Shown: positions 1 to 8,248, counted from the first letter of the stretch. The stretch: 51,570 bases of DNA from Blastococcus sp. CCUG 61487 (GCF_005222955.1 NZ_LWUA01000234.1:1-51570); one strand, 5' to 3'. Notes: generated from the letters alone by a model not told the origin. Numbers and translations: made by a program.

Positions 1-516
1 GGCCCGGTTGCGCGCGGCGCACCCCCGGTGCCCACCGACGTCGAGATCGCCGATGCCCTGGTCGCCCGGGCCGCCCGGCTCACCTCGGGCGTCGGGATGG
101 CGACCGGCGGGCTGGCCGTGGTGCGCCGGTCGGTGCCGCGGTCGCTGCTGACCCTCCCGCTCGAGCTCGGCGCCGAGACGGTGCTGACCGCCGCCGTCGA
201 GGTGGTGCTCGTCGGCGAGCTGCACGAACTGCACGGCCGGCGTCCACCGGGCGATGCACGCGCCCGCGCGTCGGCCTACCTGGCGACCTGGTCGGCGCTC
301 CGCTCCGGCCAGGGGGCGACCGGCCTCGGTCCCGCACTGGGCGCCGCGGGCCTGCGGGGCCTGCACCGCCGGCTCGGCCGCACCCGGGCGGGCGGCGTGT
401 CGGCGTCGGCACCGCTGCTGCTCGGCGCCACCCTGGCCGGGCGCGGCCACCGCCGGGCCACCGAGACCCTGGCCGACCGCGTGCTCCGCGACCTGCGCGG
501 CGAGGACTCCTCCTAG
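1..516 (+). CDS. Hypothetical protein, 5' end outside window
   Basis: The frame is open from the first base of the window to a TAG at 514-516, so the gene probably begins upstream. A GTG at 28 is the first in-window start candidate but has no Shine-Dalgarno sequence. The visible product is rich in Ala, Gly, Leu and Arg. It has two weakly hydrophobic stretches (around TSGVGMATGGLAVV and LGAETVLTAAVEVVLVGEL) and an Arg-rich C-terminus. I recognise no domain. It lies 9 bases before dut. Codon third-position GC is typical of the real genes here, which supports coding. Function unknown. Confidence 0.6.
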   Translation, partial: GPVARGAPPVPTDVEIADALVARAARLTSGVGMATGGLAVVRRSVPRSLLTLPLELGAETVLTAAVEVVLVGELHELHGRRPPGDARARASAYLATWSALRSGQGATGLGPALGAAGLRGLHRRLGRTRAGGVSASAPLLLGATLAGRGHRRATETLADRVLRDLRGEDSS

Positions 517-519
517 GAT
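514..519 (+). promoter_or_regulatory. -10 element for leaderless dut
   Basis: TAGGAT lies exactly 6 bases before the GTG start of dut, with no Shine-Dalgarno sequence between them. This is the arrangement expected for a leaderless actinobacterial transcript. It overlaps the stop codon of the preceding gene. Confidence 0.5.
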
Positions 520-525
520 CGCCGC

Positions 526-1020
526 GTGACCGATTCCCCTCCGTCCGAGCTGGACGTGCCGGTCACGGTGCTCGCGGCCGACGGCACTGTGCCGCGGTAC
601 GCGCTCCCCGGCGACGCCGGCGCGGACCTGACCGCCGCCGAGGACGTCGAGCTGGCTCCGTTGCAGCGCGCCCTGGTCGGCACCGGGGTGGCCGTCGCGA
701 TCCCGGAGGGCTACGCCGGGTTCGTGCACCCGCGGTCGGGCCTGGCGCACCGTCTCGGGCTGAGCGTGGTCAACGCTCCCGGGACGATCGACTCGGGCTA
801 TCGCGGCGAGATCAAGGTGAACCTGGTCAACCTCGATCCGGCCATGCCGCTGACCTTGCGGCGCGGGGACCGGATCGCGCAGCTGGTGGTGCAGCCCGTG
901 GTGCGGGCCAGGTTCGTCCCGGTGGAGCAGCTGCCCGGCAGCATGCGGGGGACCGGCGGGCACGGCTCGACGGGGAGCTCCTCGGGGGGCACGACGATGG
1001 TGGACGAGGAGCAGGACTGA
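526..1020 (+). CDS. dut: dUTP diphosphatase (dUTPase)
   Basis: Hydrolyses dUTP to dUMP and pyrophosphate, keeping uracil out of DNA and feeding dTMP synthesis. It is 164 residues, a normal size for the homotrimeric family. All five family motifs are visible in order: AGADL near residue 31, PRSGLA near 69, [11 protein letters not shown] near 86, [10 protein letters not shown] near 113, and the flexible C-terminal [10 protein letters not shown] near 141 that closes over the active site. A short acidic tail follows. The GTG start sits 6 bases after a TAGGAT -10. DUF3710 starts one base after its stop, and the order dut-DUF3710-OB-fold-DUF3159 matches M. tuberculosis Rv2697c-Rv2693c. Confidence 0.97.
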   Translation: MTDSPPSELDVPVTVLAADGTVPRYALPGDAGADLTAAEDVELAPLQRALVGTGVAVAIPEGYAGFVHPRSGLAHRLGLSVVNAPGTIDSGYRGEIKVNLVNLDPAMPLTLRRGDRIAQLVVQPVVRARFVPVEQLPGSMRGTGGHGSTGSSSGGTTMVDEEQD

Positions 1021-1021
1021 C

Positions 1022-1771
1022 ATGGCGTTCGGACGACGACGCAACCGGATCGACCGCAGCCTGCGGGAGCGCGGGGTGCCGCCGGAGCCGCAGGTCCGCG
1101 AGCGCGAGGTGGTGGAGACCACCGGCCCGTGGGACGAGGCCGACGCGCCGGACGACGGCATCGCCCGGCTGGACCTGGGCGCGCTCCGCCTGCCCGCCCG
1201 CCCCGGCATGGAGCTGCGGGTGGACCTCGGCCCGCAGCAGCAGGTCGTCGGCGCGACGCTGCGCTCGGGCGAGTCGCTGTTGCAGGTCGCCGCGTTCGCC
1301 GCGCCCCGGGCCTCCGGCATCTGGGACGACGTGCGGGCGGAGATCGCGCGGACCGCGTCGGGGCAGGGCGCCTCGCTGCGCGAGGTGGAGGGCCCCTTCG
1401 GAACGGAGCTCGCCGGCACGGTCATGGCGACACCGGCCGCGTCGCAGCCCGGCCAGCCGGCGCCGCAGCCGGTCCGCCGTCCGGCGCGCTTCCTGGGCGT
1501 CGACGGGCCGCGCTGGTTCCTGCGCGGCACGATCAGCGGCCCGGCGGCGGCGAGCCCGGAGGCCGCCGCGGAGCTCGAGGACGCGTTCCGGGCGGTCGTG
1601 GTGGTCCGTGGCACGGCGCCGATGCCGGTCCGGGAGTCGCTGCCGCTGACCCTGCCCCCGGAGGCCGCCGCGCGGCTGACGAAGACCGCACCCGCGGCCC
1701 CGCGGACACCTCCGGGCGGTGCCGGCGGCGGCGGCAGCGCCGCGCCGGACCGCACTACCCTGGATCCGTGA
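1022..1771 (+). CDS. DUF3710 domain protein
   Basis: A 249-residue cytoplasmic protein of the actinobacterial DUF3710 family, whose function is not established. It begins with a basic patch (MAFGRRRNRIDRSLRERG). A central region contains DLGALRLPARPGMELRVDLG and the conserved stretch RFLGVDGPRWFLRGTISG. The Pro/Ala/Gly-rich tail is probably disordered. The ATG is one base after the dut stop, and the stop overlaps the GTG of the OB-fold gene (GTGA at 1768-1771), so translation is probably coupled. The M. tuberculosis counterpart, next to dut, is Rv2696c. Confidence 0.88.
   Translation: MAFGRRRNRIDRSLRERGVPPEPQVREREVVETTGPWDEADAPDDGIARLDLGALRLPARPGMELRVDLGPQQQVVGATLRSGESLLQVAAFAAPRASGIWDDVRAEIARTASGQGASLREVEGPFGTELAGTVMATPAASQPGQPAPQPVRRPARFLGVDGPRWFLRGTISGPAAASPEAAAELEDAFRAVVVVRGTAPMPVRESLPLTLPPEAAARLTKTAPAAPRTPPGGAGGGGSAAPDRTTLDP
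1756..1761 (+). promoter_or_regulatory. Possible internal -10 for leaderless OB-fold gene
   Basis: TACCCT lies inside the end of the DUF3710 gene, 6 bases before the GTG at 1768. This matches the leaderless spacing seen elsewhere in the window. It would let the OB-fold gene be transcribed separately from dut. Confidence 0.35.
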
Positions 1772-2145
1772 CCCGGACCCGTCCCGCCGGCTGGCTCTCG
1801 CGGACACTGCACCGGCTCACCGCCGATGACCAGGCGGTGGACGCCGAACGCCTCCGGGCGGGTGCGGCCAGCGCCGGCTGCACGCCGGTGAGCTCCTGCC
1901 GGAAGGGGACCGTCGCCTCGGTGGCCGGCCGGCTCAGGTCGGTCGTCTACACCCCCCGCGAGACGCTGCCGACCCTCGAGGCCGAGCTCTTCGACGGCTC
2001 GGGGTCGGTGACGCTGGTGTGGCTGGGGCGCCGCCGCATCCCGGGCATCGAGCCGGGGCGCACGCTCACCGCCGAGGGTCGCGTCGCGGTCCTCGACGGC
2101 CGGCGGGTCATCTACAACCCGCGCTACGAACTGGGCGGCTCCTGA
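1768..2145 (+). CDS. OB-fold nucleic-acid-binding domain protein
   Basis: A 125-residue protein. Its core matches an OB-fold of the tRNA_anti/RecG-wedge kind: CRKGTVASVAGRLRSVVYTP, then ELFDGSGSVTLVWLGRRRI, PGIEPGRTLTAEGRV and a terminal YNPRYEL. It most likely binds single-stranded nucleic acid, but no catalytic domain is attached and its role is unknown. The GTG start overlaps the DUF3710 stop (GTGA). The DUF3159 gene starts 5 bases after its stop. The M. tuberculosis equivalent in the same order is Rv2694c. The start is well fixed by the overlap and by a TACCCT element 6 bases upstream. Confidence 0.88.
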   Translation: MTRTRPAGWLSRTLHRLTADDQAVDAERLRAGAASAGCTPVSSCRKGTVASVAGRLRSVVYTPRETLPTLEAELFDGSGSVTLVWLGRRRIPGIEPGRTLTAEGRVAVLDGRRVIYNPRYELGGS

Positions 2146-2150
2146 GCAGC

Positions 2151-3053
2151 GTGCCGCCCGGCGCCCCCGACAGCCCCGAGGGACGCCGGCGAGCAGACCA
2201 GGTCAGCGCGACGGGGGAGCCGGCCGGGCCGGTCGACGACGCCCGTGCGGACGACGACGGCGACGCCTCGATCGTCTTCGACCGCCATCTCGTGCTCGAC
2301 CAGCTCGGCGGCTGGCGCGGCATGGTCGACGCGACGCTGCCGACGGTGGCGTTCATCGTCGTCAACGGCATGGCCGGACTCCGGTCCGGGATCTGGGCGG
2401 CCCTCGGTGTGGCCCTGGCGGTCTTCGGGCTCCGGCTGGCCCGCCGGGAGAGCGTCCAGCAGGCCGTCAGCGGCCTGTTCGCCGTCGGCGTCGCCGTGGC
2501 CATCGCGGCCGTCACCGGCGAGGCCCGCAACTTCTACGTGCCCGGCATCCTGCGCAACGCCGCGCTCACCGTCGTGCTGCTCGGATCGGTCGCGCTGCGA
2601 CGACCGCTCGTGGGGGTGGTCGCCGAGTTTCTGGCGCCGAGCCACCTCGGCGCCATGGCCTCGCCGCGGTCGGCCCTGCCAGGGCTGCGCGGCCGGGTGG
2701 AGCGCGCCCGCGCCGCCCTCGAGGGCGACGGCCCGGATCCCGGGCCGCGCCGCCGGCGACCGGACCCGGAGCCGGAGCGGCACTGGCGGGAGGATCCCCG
2801 CCTGCTGCGGGCCTACGGCTGGCTCACCGTGCTGTGGGCGGGGGTGTTCCTGCTCCGGGCGGGGGTGCAGGGCTACCTGTACCTGCGGGCGGAGGACGGC
2901 GACGCCACCGACCTGGGCGTCGTGTCGCTCCTGCTGGGCGTCCCGGTCACCGCGGTGGAGGTGGTGGTCACGCTGTGGGTCGTCTCCCGGCTGCACCGCC
3001 ACCGCGCGCCCGCGAGGGACGCGACGTCGGAGGAGGACCGGCCCGCCGCGTGA
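2151..3053 (+). CDS. DUF3159 integral membrane protein
   Basis: A 300-residue membrane protein of the DUF3159 family. An acidic, hydrophilic N-terminus of about 45 residues ends in LGGWRGMVDATLPTVAF, the start of the conserved domain. Hydrophobic segments follow near residues 60-75, 80-95, 105-122 and 138-152. Then comes an Arg/Pro-rich loop near 185-215, and two more helices near 225-245 and 260-283. I chose the GTG at 2151, 5 bases after the OB-fold stop, because the domain begins downstream of it; frames further upstream overlap the OB-fold gene. It ends 24 bases before the convergent trkA gene. The transported substrate, if any, is unknown. Same position as Rv2693c. Confidence 0.85.
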   Translation: MPPGAPDSPEGRRRADQVSATGEPAGPVDDARADDDGDASIVFDRHLVLDQLGGWRGMVDATLPTVAFIVVNGMAGLRSGIWAALGVALAVFGLRLARRESVQQAVSGLFAVGVAVAIAAVTGEARNFYVPGILRNAALTVVLLGSVALRRPLVGVVAEFLAPSHLGAMASPRSALPGLRGRVERARAALEGDGPDPGPRRRRPDPEPERHWREDPRLLRAYGWLTVLWAGVFLLRAGVQGYLYLRAEDGDATDLGVVSLLLGVPVTAVEVVVTLWVVSRLHRHRAPARDATSEEDRPAA

Positions 3054-3077
3054 CGGTGCACCGAAGGGGGCGCGCGG

Positions 3078-3749
3078 TCAGCTGCCGGTGGGCCGGGGCG
3101 CGAAGACGGCCCTGAGCTCGTCCTCGACGTCCTCGTGGGTGACGAACAGCAGCTCGTCGCCGACCTCCAGCGGCTCGTCCGGCGAGGGGGTGATCACCCG
3201 CTCGCCGCGCAGCACCGCGGTGAGGACCGTCTCGCGGGGCAGCGGCAGCTCGCCGAGCGCGCGGCCCACCCACGGGGTGTCCTCGGCCAGGGTGGTCTCC
3301 ACCAGGTTCGCCGCGCCCTTGCGGAAGCTCATCAGCCGGACGACGTCGCCGACGGTGACCGCCTCCTCCACCAGCGCCGCCAGGACCCGGGGGGTGGAGA
3401 CGGCGACGTCGACCCCCCACGCCTCGGTGTACAGCCACTCGTTGCGCGGGTCCTTGACCCGGGCCACCACGCGGTTGACCGCGAACTCGGTCTTGGCCAG
3501 CAGCGAGACGACCAGGTTGGCCTTGTCGTCCCCGGTCGCCGCGACCAGCACCTCGCACGTGGCCAGCTGGGCCTCCTCGAGCGAGGAGACCTCGCAGGCA
3601 TCGGCGTGCAGCCACTCCGCCCCGGGCAGGGAGCGGGCGCCGACCTTCCGGGCGTCCTTCTCGATGAGCATGACCGCGTGCCCGTTGGCCAGCAGCTCGC
3701 CGGCGATCGACCGGCCGACGGCGCCGGCGCCCACGATGGCCACCCGCAT
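3078..3749 (-). CDS. TrkA family K+ channel/uptake regulator (CeoC-type RCK protein)
   Basis: A 223-residue cytoplasmic RCK protein. The N-terminal Rossmann domain (1-130) opens with VAIVGAGAVGRSIA and an acidic LIEKDARKV that would bind NAD(H) or a nucleotide. A TrkA_C ligand domain follows (about 140-215, with LGELPLPRETVLTAVLRG). Such proteins gate K+ transporters. Its ATG overlaps the stop of the upstream trkA gene (ATGA, 3747-3751), so the two are probably made together and may heterodimerise, like CeoB/CeoC (Rv2691/Rv2692). No TrkH/TrkG pore gene is nearby; the closest K+ transporter is the divergent KimA-like permease. Confidence 0.92.
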   Translation of the reverse strand: MRVAIVGAGAVGRSIAGELLANGHAVMLIEKDARKVGARSLPGAEWLHADACEVSSLEEAQLATCEVLVAATGDDKANLVVSLLAKTEFAVNRVVARVKDPRNEWLYTEAWGVDVAVSTPRVLAALVEEAVTVGDVVRLMSFRKGAANLVETTLAEDTPWVGRALGELPLPRETVLTAVLRGERVITPSPDEPLEVGDELLFVTHEDVEDELRAVFAPRPTGS

Positions 3750-4417
3750 CAGTGCTCACCTCCCTGCGGTCCGCTCTCGACGACGTCGTGCACCCGTGCC
3801 GAGATCTCGTCGGTGGCGGCGAGCGCAAGCTGGTCGCCGTCCTGCAGCACGGTGCCGGCGGTCGGCAGCTGCGACTCCCCGAACCGGACGAGCCACGCGG
3901 CCCGGGCGCCGGTGGCGGCCTCGAACTCGGTCAGCCGGCGGCCCACCCAGCTCTCGGTGACGGTGACCCGCATGAGGAGCACCGTGCCCGTGGGCTCCCG
4001 CCACAGCTCGCTCACCTTGACCGCGAGCAGCTCGCGCAGCAGCCGCTCGACCGTCCACGGGACCGTGGCGACGGTCGGGATGCCCATCCGCTCGTAGACC
4101 TCGGCCCGCTTCTCGTCGTAGATGCGGGCCACCACGTGCTGGACGCCGAAGGTCTCGCGGGCCACCCGCGCGCTGATGATGTTCGAGTTGTCCCCGCTGC
4201 TCACCGCGGCGAAGGCGCCCGCGGAGTCGATGCCCGCGTCCAGCAGCGTCTGCCGGTCGAAGCCCCGGCCGGTGACCTGCCGGCCGGTGAAGTCCGGCCC
4301 CAGCCGGCGGAAGGCCGCCGGGTCCTGGTCGATCACCGCCACGCTGTGGCCGACCTCCTCGAGCCGGCGGGCGATGGCCGAGCCGACCCGGCCGCAGCCC
4401 ATGACGACCACGTGCAC
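3749..4417 (-). CDS. TrkA family K+ uptake regulator (CeoB-type RCK protein)
   Basis: A 222-residue RCK protein. The first residues VHVVVMGCGRVGSAIA form the glycine-rich nucleotide loop and VAVIDQDPAAF ends with the ribose-binding acid. SSGDNSNIISA and VARIYDEKRAEVYERMG are typical of TrkA_N, and a C-terminal RCK_C domain spans about 140-215. The GTG at 4417 places the nucleotide loop right at the N-terminus, and AGGGG lies just upstream; longer starts add only low-complexity sequence. First gene of a two-gene unit with the following trkA (4-base overlap). A TAGCTT hexamer at 4476-4481 on this strand could be its -10. Confidence 0.92.
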   Translation of the reverse strand: MHVVVMGCGRVGSAIARRLEEVGHSVAVIDQDPAAFRRLGPDFTGRQVTGRGFDRQTLLDAGIDSAGAFAAVSSGDNSNIISARVARETFGVQHVVARIYDEKRAEVYERMGIPTVATVPWTVERLLRELLAVKVSELWREPTGTVLLMRVTVTESWVGRRLTEFEAATGARAAWLVRFGESQLPTAGTVLQDGDQLALAATDEISARVHDVVESGPQGGEH

Positions 4418-4576
4418 GCAGCCACCCCTAGGGGATCCGTCGCGCCGGCGACCGTCCGCCCGCGCACCGGGCGCGAAGCTACACCCGCGCGAGGCCCCGA
4501 CCGGCCCGCGGCCGGCCGCCTCACCCTCCGGTGGCGGACACCGCGCGGGCGGGGGCCGTCGGGGCGCCGGCGTCCG

Positions 4577-4582
4577 TACGAT
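4577..4582 (+). promoter_or_regulatory. -10 element for leaderless kimA-like gene
   Basis: TACGAT ends 7 bases before the GTG at 4590. There is no Shine-Dalgarno sequence, so the transcript probably starts at or next to the start codon. That leaves no room for an RNA switch in the leader. Confidence 0.5.
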
Positions 4583-4589
4583 CGCCGCC

Positions 4590-6620
4590 GTGCCGACGCT
4601 GTCCGATCTCGGGCATCTCCCCAAGCGGCTCGTCCTCGGACGGGCCGTGCGCAGCGACCGCCTGGGCGAATCCCTGCTGCCCAAGCGCTACGCGCTGCCG
4701 ATCTTCGCCAGCGACCCGCTCTCCTCGGTGGCCTACGCCACCCAGGAGATCCTCATCGTCCTCACGCTGGCCGGCACCGCCTACCTCTTCCTGACGCCCT
4801 GGCTGGCCGCGCTCGTCGTCGTGCTGCTGGGCGTCCTGGTGCTGTCCTACCGGCAGGTCGTGCGCGCCTACCCCTCCGGCGGCGGCGACTACGAGGTCGC
4901 GCGGCAGAACCACGGGCCGTTCGCCGCGCTGGTCGTGGCCAGCGCGCTGCTGGTCGACTACGTGCTCACCGTCGCCGTCTCGGTGTCCGCCGGCACCGAC
5001 AACATCATCTCGGCGTTCCCGGAGCTCGCCGAGCACCGCGTGGCGATCGCCGTCGGGCTGGTCGGGCTGCTCGCGGCGCTGAACCTGCGCGGTCTGCGCG
5101 AGTCCGGCCGTGCCTTCGCCGTCCCGACCTACCTGTTCGTCACGGCGATCCTGCTCATGGTCGCCACCGGCCTGGTCCGCTACTTCGTCACCGACGCGGG
5201 GCTGGTCGCCGAGTCCGCCGCCTACGGGGTCGAGCCCGCACCCGGGTACGGCGAGATGGGCGCCCTGGCCCTCGTCCTCCTCGCGCTGCGGGCCTTCGCC
5301 TCCGGCTGCACCGCGCTGACCGGGGTCGAGGCGATCGCCAACGGGGTTCCGGCGTTCAAGCCGCCGAAGAGCCGCAACGCGGCCACCACGCTGACCTGGA
5401 TGGGCGGCATCGCCGCGGTCATGTTCCTCGGCGTCAGCTCGCTGGCCCTGCTCGCCGACGTGAAGTACGTCGAGGACGCCTGCGAGCTGACGGGCTTCGC
5501 CGACTGCGAGACCGAACCGCAGCGCACCGTGATCGCCCAGCTCGCGGCGGCCACCTTCGGCGGCGACACCTCGGTCGGGTTCTTCGCCGTCCAGGCCGGC
5601 ACCGCCCTGGTCCTGATCCTCGCCGCCAACACCGCGTTCAACGGTTTCCCGCTGCTCGGCTCGGTGCTGGCACAGGACCGGTACATGCCCCGCCAGCTGC
5701 ACACGCGCGGGGACAAGCTGGCCTACAGCAACGGCATCCTGCTGCTCGCCGGCTTCGCGATGCTGCTCATCGTCGCCTTCGACGCCGACGTCTCCCGGCT
5801 CGTCCAGCTCTACATCGTCGGCGTCTTCACCGCGTTCACCATCGGCCAGTGGGGGATGGTCCGGCACTGGAACCGGGAGCGGTCGTTGGAGTCCGACCCC
5901 GCGGTGCTGGCCCGGATCCGGCGGTCCCAGGCGATCAACCTGGTCGGCGGCACGATCACCAGCGTCGTCCTGGTGATCATCGTCGTCACCAAGTTCACCC
6001 ACGGGGCGTGGCTGGTGCTGGTGTCCATGCCGCTGCTGATCGGCCTGATGAAAGCGATCCACCGGCACTACTCGAACGTCTCCGCGCAGCTGGTGCCCGA
6101 CGCCGAGACGCGCATGCTGCCGAGCAAGGTGCACGCGGTCGTGCTGGTGTCCAAGGTGCACAAGCCGACGCTGCGGGCGCTGGCCTTCGCCCGGGCGACC
6201 CGGCCCGACGAGCTGACCGCGCTGACCGTCAACGTCGACGACGCGGAGGTGCGGGCCCTGCAGGCCGACTGGGAGCGCTACGACATCCCCGTGCCGCTCA
6301 CGGTGCTCGAGTCCCCGTTCCGCGAGGTCACCCGGCCGGTCGTCGACTTCGTCAAGAGCATCCGACGGAACAGCCCGCGCGAGCTGGTGGTCGTCTTCGT
6401 GCCGCAGTACGTCGTCGGCCACTGGTGGGAGAACGTGCTGCACAACCAGAGCGCGCTGCGGCTGCGCGCCCGGCTGCAGTTCCAGCCGGGTGTGATGATC
6501 ACGACCGTGCCGTGGCAGCTGCAGAGCTCGATCGGCCGGGACGCCCGGGAGGACCGGTCCGCGCCCGGCGACCTGCGGCGCGGCTACACCGACGACGTCG
6601 ACGCCACGCCCTATGGGTGA
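4590..6620 (+). CDS. KimA-like APC-superfamily potassium permease
   Basis: A 676-residue permease that closely follows Bacillus subtilis KimA (YdaO), a proton-coupled K+ importer. ASDPLSSVAYAT supplies D42 and Y49, equivalent to KimA D36 and Y43. LLVDYVLTVAVSVSAGTD matches the KimA segment with D117, Y118, T121 and S125. Also shared are YPSGGGDYEVA, SGCTALTGVEAIANG, DRYMPRQL and the C-terminal LHNQSALRLR. About 12 transmembrane helices (to ~residue 490) precede a cytoplasmic domain of about 180 residues, which in KimA binds regulator. The GTG start follows a TACGAT -10 by 7 bases. It is divergent from two TrkA proteins. Often annotated simply as an amino acid permease (Rv2690c). Confidence 0.87.
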   Translation: MPTLSDLGHLPKRLVLGRAVRSDRLGESLLPKRYALPIFASDPLSSVAYATQEILIVLTLAGTAYLFLTPWLAALVVVLLGVLVLSYRQVVRAYPSGGGDYEVARQNHGPFAALVVASALLVDYVLTVAVSVSAGTDNIISAFPELAEHRVAIAVGLVGLLAALNLRGLRESGRAFAVPTYLFVTAILLMVATGLVRYFVTDAGLVAESAAYGVEPAPGYGEMGALALVLLALRAFASGCTALTGVEAIANGVPAFKPPKSRNAATTLTWMGGIAAVMFLGVSSLALLADVKYVEDACELTGFADCETEPQRTVIAQLAAATFGGDTSVGFFAVQAGTALVLILAANTAFNGFPLLGSVLAQDRYMPRQLHTRGDKLAYSNGILLLAGFAMLLIVAFDADVSRLVQLYIVGVFTAFTIGQWGMVRHWNRERSLESDPAVLARIRRSQAINLVGGTITSVVLVIIVVTKFTHGAWLVLVSMPLLIGLMKAIHRHYSNVSAQLVPDAETRMLPSKVHAVVLVSKVHKPTLRALAFARATRPDELTALTVNVDDAEVRALQADWERYDIPVPLTVLESPFREVTRPVVDFVKSIRRNSPRELVVVFVPQYVVGHWWENVLHNQSALRLRARLQFQPGVMITTVPWQLQSSIGRDAREDRSAPGDLRRGYTDDVDATPYG

Positions 6621-7917
6621 TAAAGGACCCCGCCGCCCCCCGCCGCTCGCACGCTCGCGGCGGGCCCCTGCGGCGGGGCCGAACTGGGTCGGCCAGGAGT
6701 TCGAGGTGACGGTCGGGCCGGTCGCGCACGGCGGGCACTGCGTGGCGCGGCACGAGGGGCGGGTCGTGTTCGTCCGGCACACCCTGCCCGGCGAGCGCGT
6801 CCTCGTGCGGGTCACCGAGGACCGCCAGCCGGGGTTCTGCCGCGCCGACGCGATCGAGGTCCGCGCCGCCGCTCCGGGCCGGGTCGAGCGGCCCTGCCCG
6901 CACAGCGGGCCCGGCCGGTGCGGGGGGTGCGACTGGCAGCACGTGGACCCGGCCGAGCAGCGCGCGCTCAAGGCCGCGGTCGTGCGCGAGCAGCTCGCCC
7001 GCCTCGCCGGGCTCGACGACGTCGCGGTGACGGTCGAGGAGCTGCCCGGCGGGCCGCTGCGGTGGCGGTCGCGGACCCGGTTCGCCGTCGACGGGGACGG
7101 CGCGCCCGGCCTGCGGCGGCACCGCTCGCACGACGTCGTCGTCCTCGACGACTGCCCGATCACCGTCGAGCCCGCGGCCCGGGCGGTGCTCGGCCGGCGC
7201 TGGCCCGGGGCGGGCGCCGTCGACGTGGCCATCGACTCCACCGGCGCGGTGACCACCAGCCGGTTGGACCGCGCGGGACGGGTGACGTCGAGCCGCGTCG
7301 TCCGGCCCGGAGGGGACCTGCCGGAGGAGCCGGTCACCCGCGCCGAGCGGCGCGCGGCCGGCCGTGACTGGGAGGTGGAGGGCACCGGCTTCTGGCAGGT
7401 GCACCCGGCCGCCGCCGACGCGCTGGTCGACGCGGTGTCCGGCTTCGCCGAGGTGCGGCCGGGGGAGACGGTGCTGGACCTGTACGCCGGCGCCGGGCTG
7501 TTCGGCGGCGCGCTCGCGCCGGGAGTGACCGAATCCGGCCGGGTGGTCTGCGTCGAAGCCGACCCGGGAGCCTGCGCGGCCGCCGACGCCAACCTCGCGG
7601 ACCTGCCGCAGGCCGAGGTCTGGCAGGGCGAGGTGGACGTCGAGGGGCTGCGCGAGCTGCTCGTGGAGCTCGGCACGCCGCCGGACGTCGTCGTCCTCGA
7701 TCCGCCGCGCGCCGGGGCGGGGCGGGCGGTGAGCCGGCTGCTCGCCGGGACGGGGGCGCGGGCCGTCGTGTACGTGGCCTGCGACCCGGCCGCCCTGGCC
7801 CGGGACGTCGCCGCCTTCGGCGAGGCGGGGTACCGCCTCGCCGGCCTGCGCGGCTTCGACGCCTTCCCGATGACGCACCACGTGGAGTGCGTGGCGCTGC
7901 TGGTCCCGAGTCCCTAG
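6613..7917 (+). CDS. TRAM-domain class I SAM-dependent RNA m5U methyltransferase (RumA/TrmA type)
   Basis: Predicted to methylate C5 of a uridine in rRNA or tRNA. It is 434 residues. A TRAM domain (about 25-80, VGQEFEVTVGPVAHGGHC) comes first. A cysteine cluster follows (CPHSGPGRCGGCDWQ near 96, plus DDCPI near 184) that could hold a 4Fe-4S centre as in RumA. Next is the Rossmann SAM site DLYAGAGLFGG near 290, then VVLDPPRAGAG near 356 and the catalytic-cysteine segment YVACDPAALARD near 386. The ATG overlaps the permease stop by 8 bases. The M. tuberculosis counterpart in the same order is Rv2689c. Exact target base not decidable from sequence. Confidence 0.92.
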   Translation: MGDKGPRRPPPLARSRRAPAAGPNWVGQEFEVTVGPVAHGGHCVARHEGRVVFVRHTLPGERVLVRVTEDRQPGFCRADAIEVRAAAPGRVERPCPHSGPGRCGGCDWQHVDPAEQRALKAAVVREQLARLAGLDDVAVTVEELPGGPLRWRSRTRFAVDGDGAPGLRRHRSHDVVVLDDCPITVEPAARAVLGRRWPGAGAVDVAIDSTGAVTTSRLDRAGRVTSSRVVRPGGDLPEEPVTRAERRAAGRDWEVEGTGFWQVHPAAADALVDAVSGFAEVRPGETVLDLYAGAGLFGGALAPGVTESGRVVCVEADPGACAAADANLADLPQAEVWQGEVDVEGLRELLVELGTPPDVVVLDPPRAGAGRAVSRLLAGTGARAVVYVACDPAALARDVAAFGEAGYRLAGLRGFDAFPMTHHVECVALLVPSP

Positions 7918-7930
7918 TCGTCCCCGCGGG

Positions 7931-8113
7931 TCACCGGTAGTCCTGCTCCCAGCGCATCAGCTGCCGCTTCTCCGCGCGACGCCGACGGCGGCTGGCCTCC
8001 CGCTGCGGCTCCTTGCAGATCGTGCAGGTGCAGCGGAGCTCAGGGTGCCACCACCGGTCGCCGTGCTCGGCGAGCTTGATCCGGTAGGGCGCGGTCTTGT
8101 CGGTCCTGCTCAT
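7931..8113 (-). CDS. Small basic MSRTDK-type protein
   Basis: A 60-residue protein, MSRTDKTAPYRIKLAEHGDR at the N-terminus. It has a CTCTIC cysteine cluster in the middle and a strongly basic, probably helical C-terminal half (EASRRRRRAEKRQ). Short proteins opening with MSRTDK recur in actinobacterial genomes, but no function is known to me. AAAGG lies 8 bases before the ATG. It converges on the methyltransferase gene with a 13-base gap and is divergent from the secreted-protein gene. The cysteines and basic tail suggest metal and nucleic-acid binding, which is inference only. Confidence 0.68.
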   Translation of the reverse strand: MSRTDKTAPYRIKLAEHGDRWWHPELRCTCTICKEPQREASRRRRRAEKRQLMRWEQDYR

Positions 8114-8236
8114 CGCGGTGACCTTTCGGCTCCGCCCGGCCCCGGACGGGCCGGGGTAGGAGGAGCCGATCGCTGGTCACGGGAACCGTTCTACCGCTGC
8201 GCCCGTCCGACCGCCAAGGCTCAGCCTCGCGACTCT

Positions 8237-8248
8237 GCCGACGTCGGC
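8237..8248. repeat. 12-bp palindrome upstream of a -10
   Basis: GCCGACGTCGGC is a perfect palindrome ending one base before the TAGCGT -10 of the secreted-protein gene. It may be an operator. Palindromes of this composition are not rare at this GC level. Confidence 0.3.

Noticed and set aside
4418-4589. c-di-AMP (ydaO) riboswitch before the KimA-like gene
   Set aside because: The likely -10 ends 7 bases before the start codon, leaving no leader, and the conserved riboswitch blocks are not visible.
3752-6709. Plus-strand open frame of 985 codons across the trkA and permease region
   Set aside because: It is out of frame with the permease and antisense to both trkA genes, with low-complexity Arg/Ala/Gly composition.
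4521-7676. Very long open frame on the minus strand (over 1000 codons) opposite the permease and methyltransferase genes
   Set aside because: It is an antisense shadow caused by high GC. The translation is compositionally biased (Arg, Gly, His, Gln), matches no family, and the opposite strand carries clear motifs.
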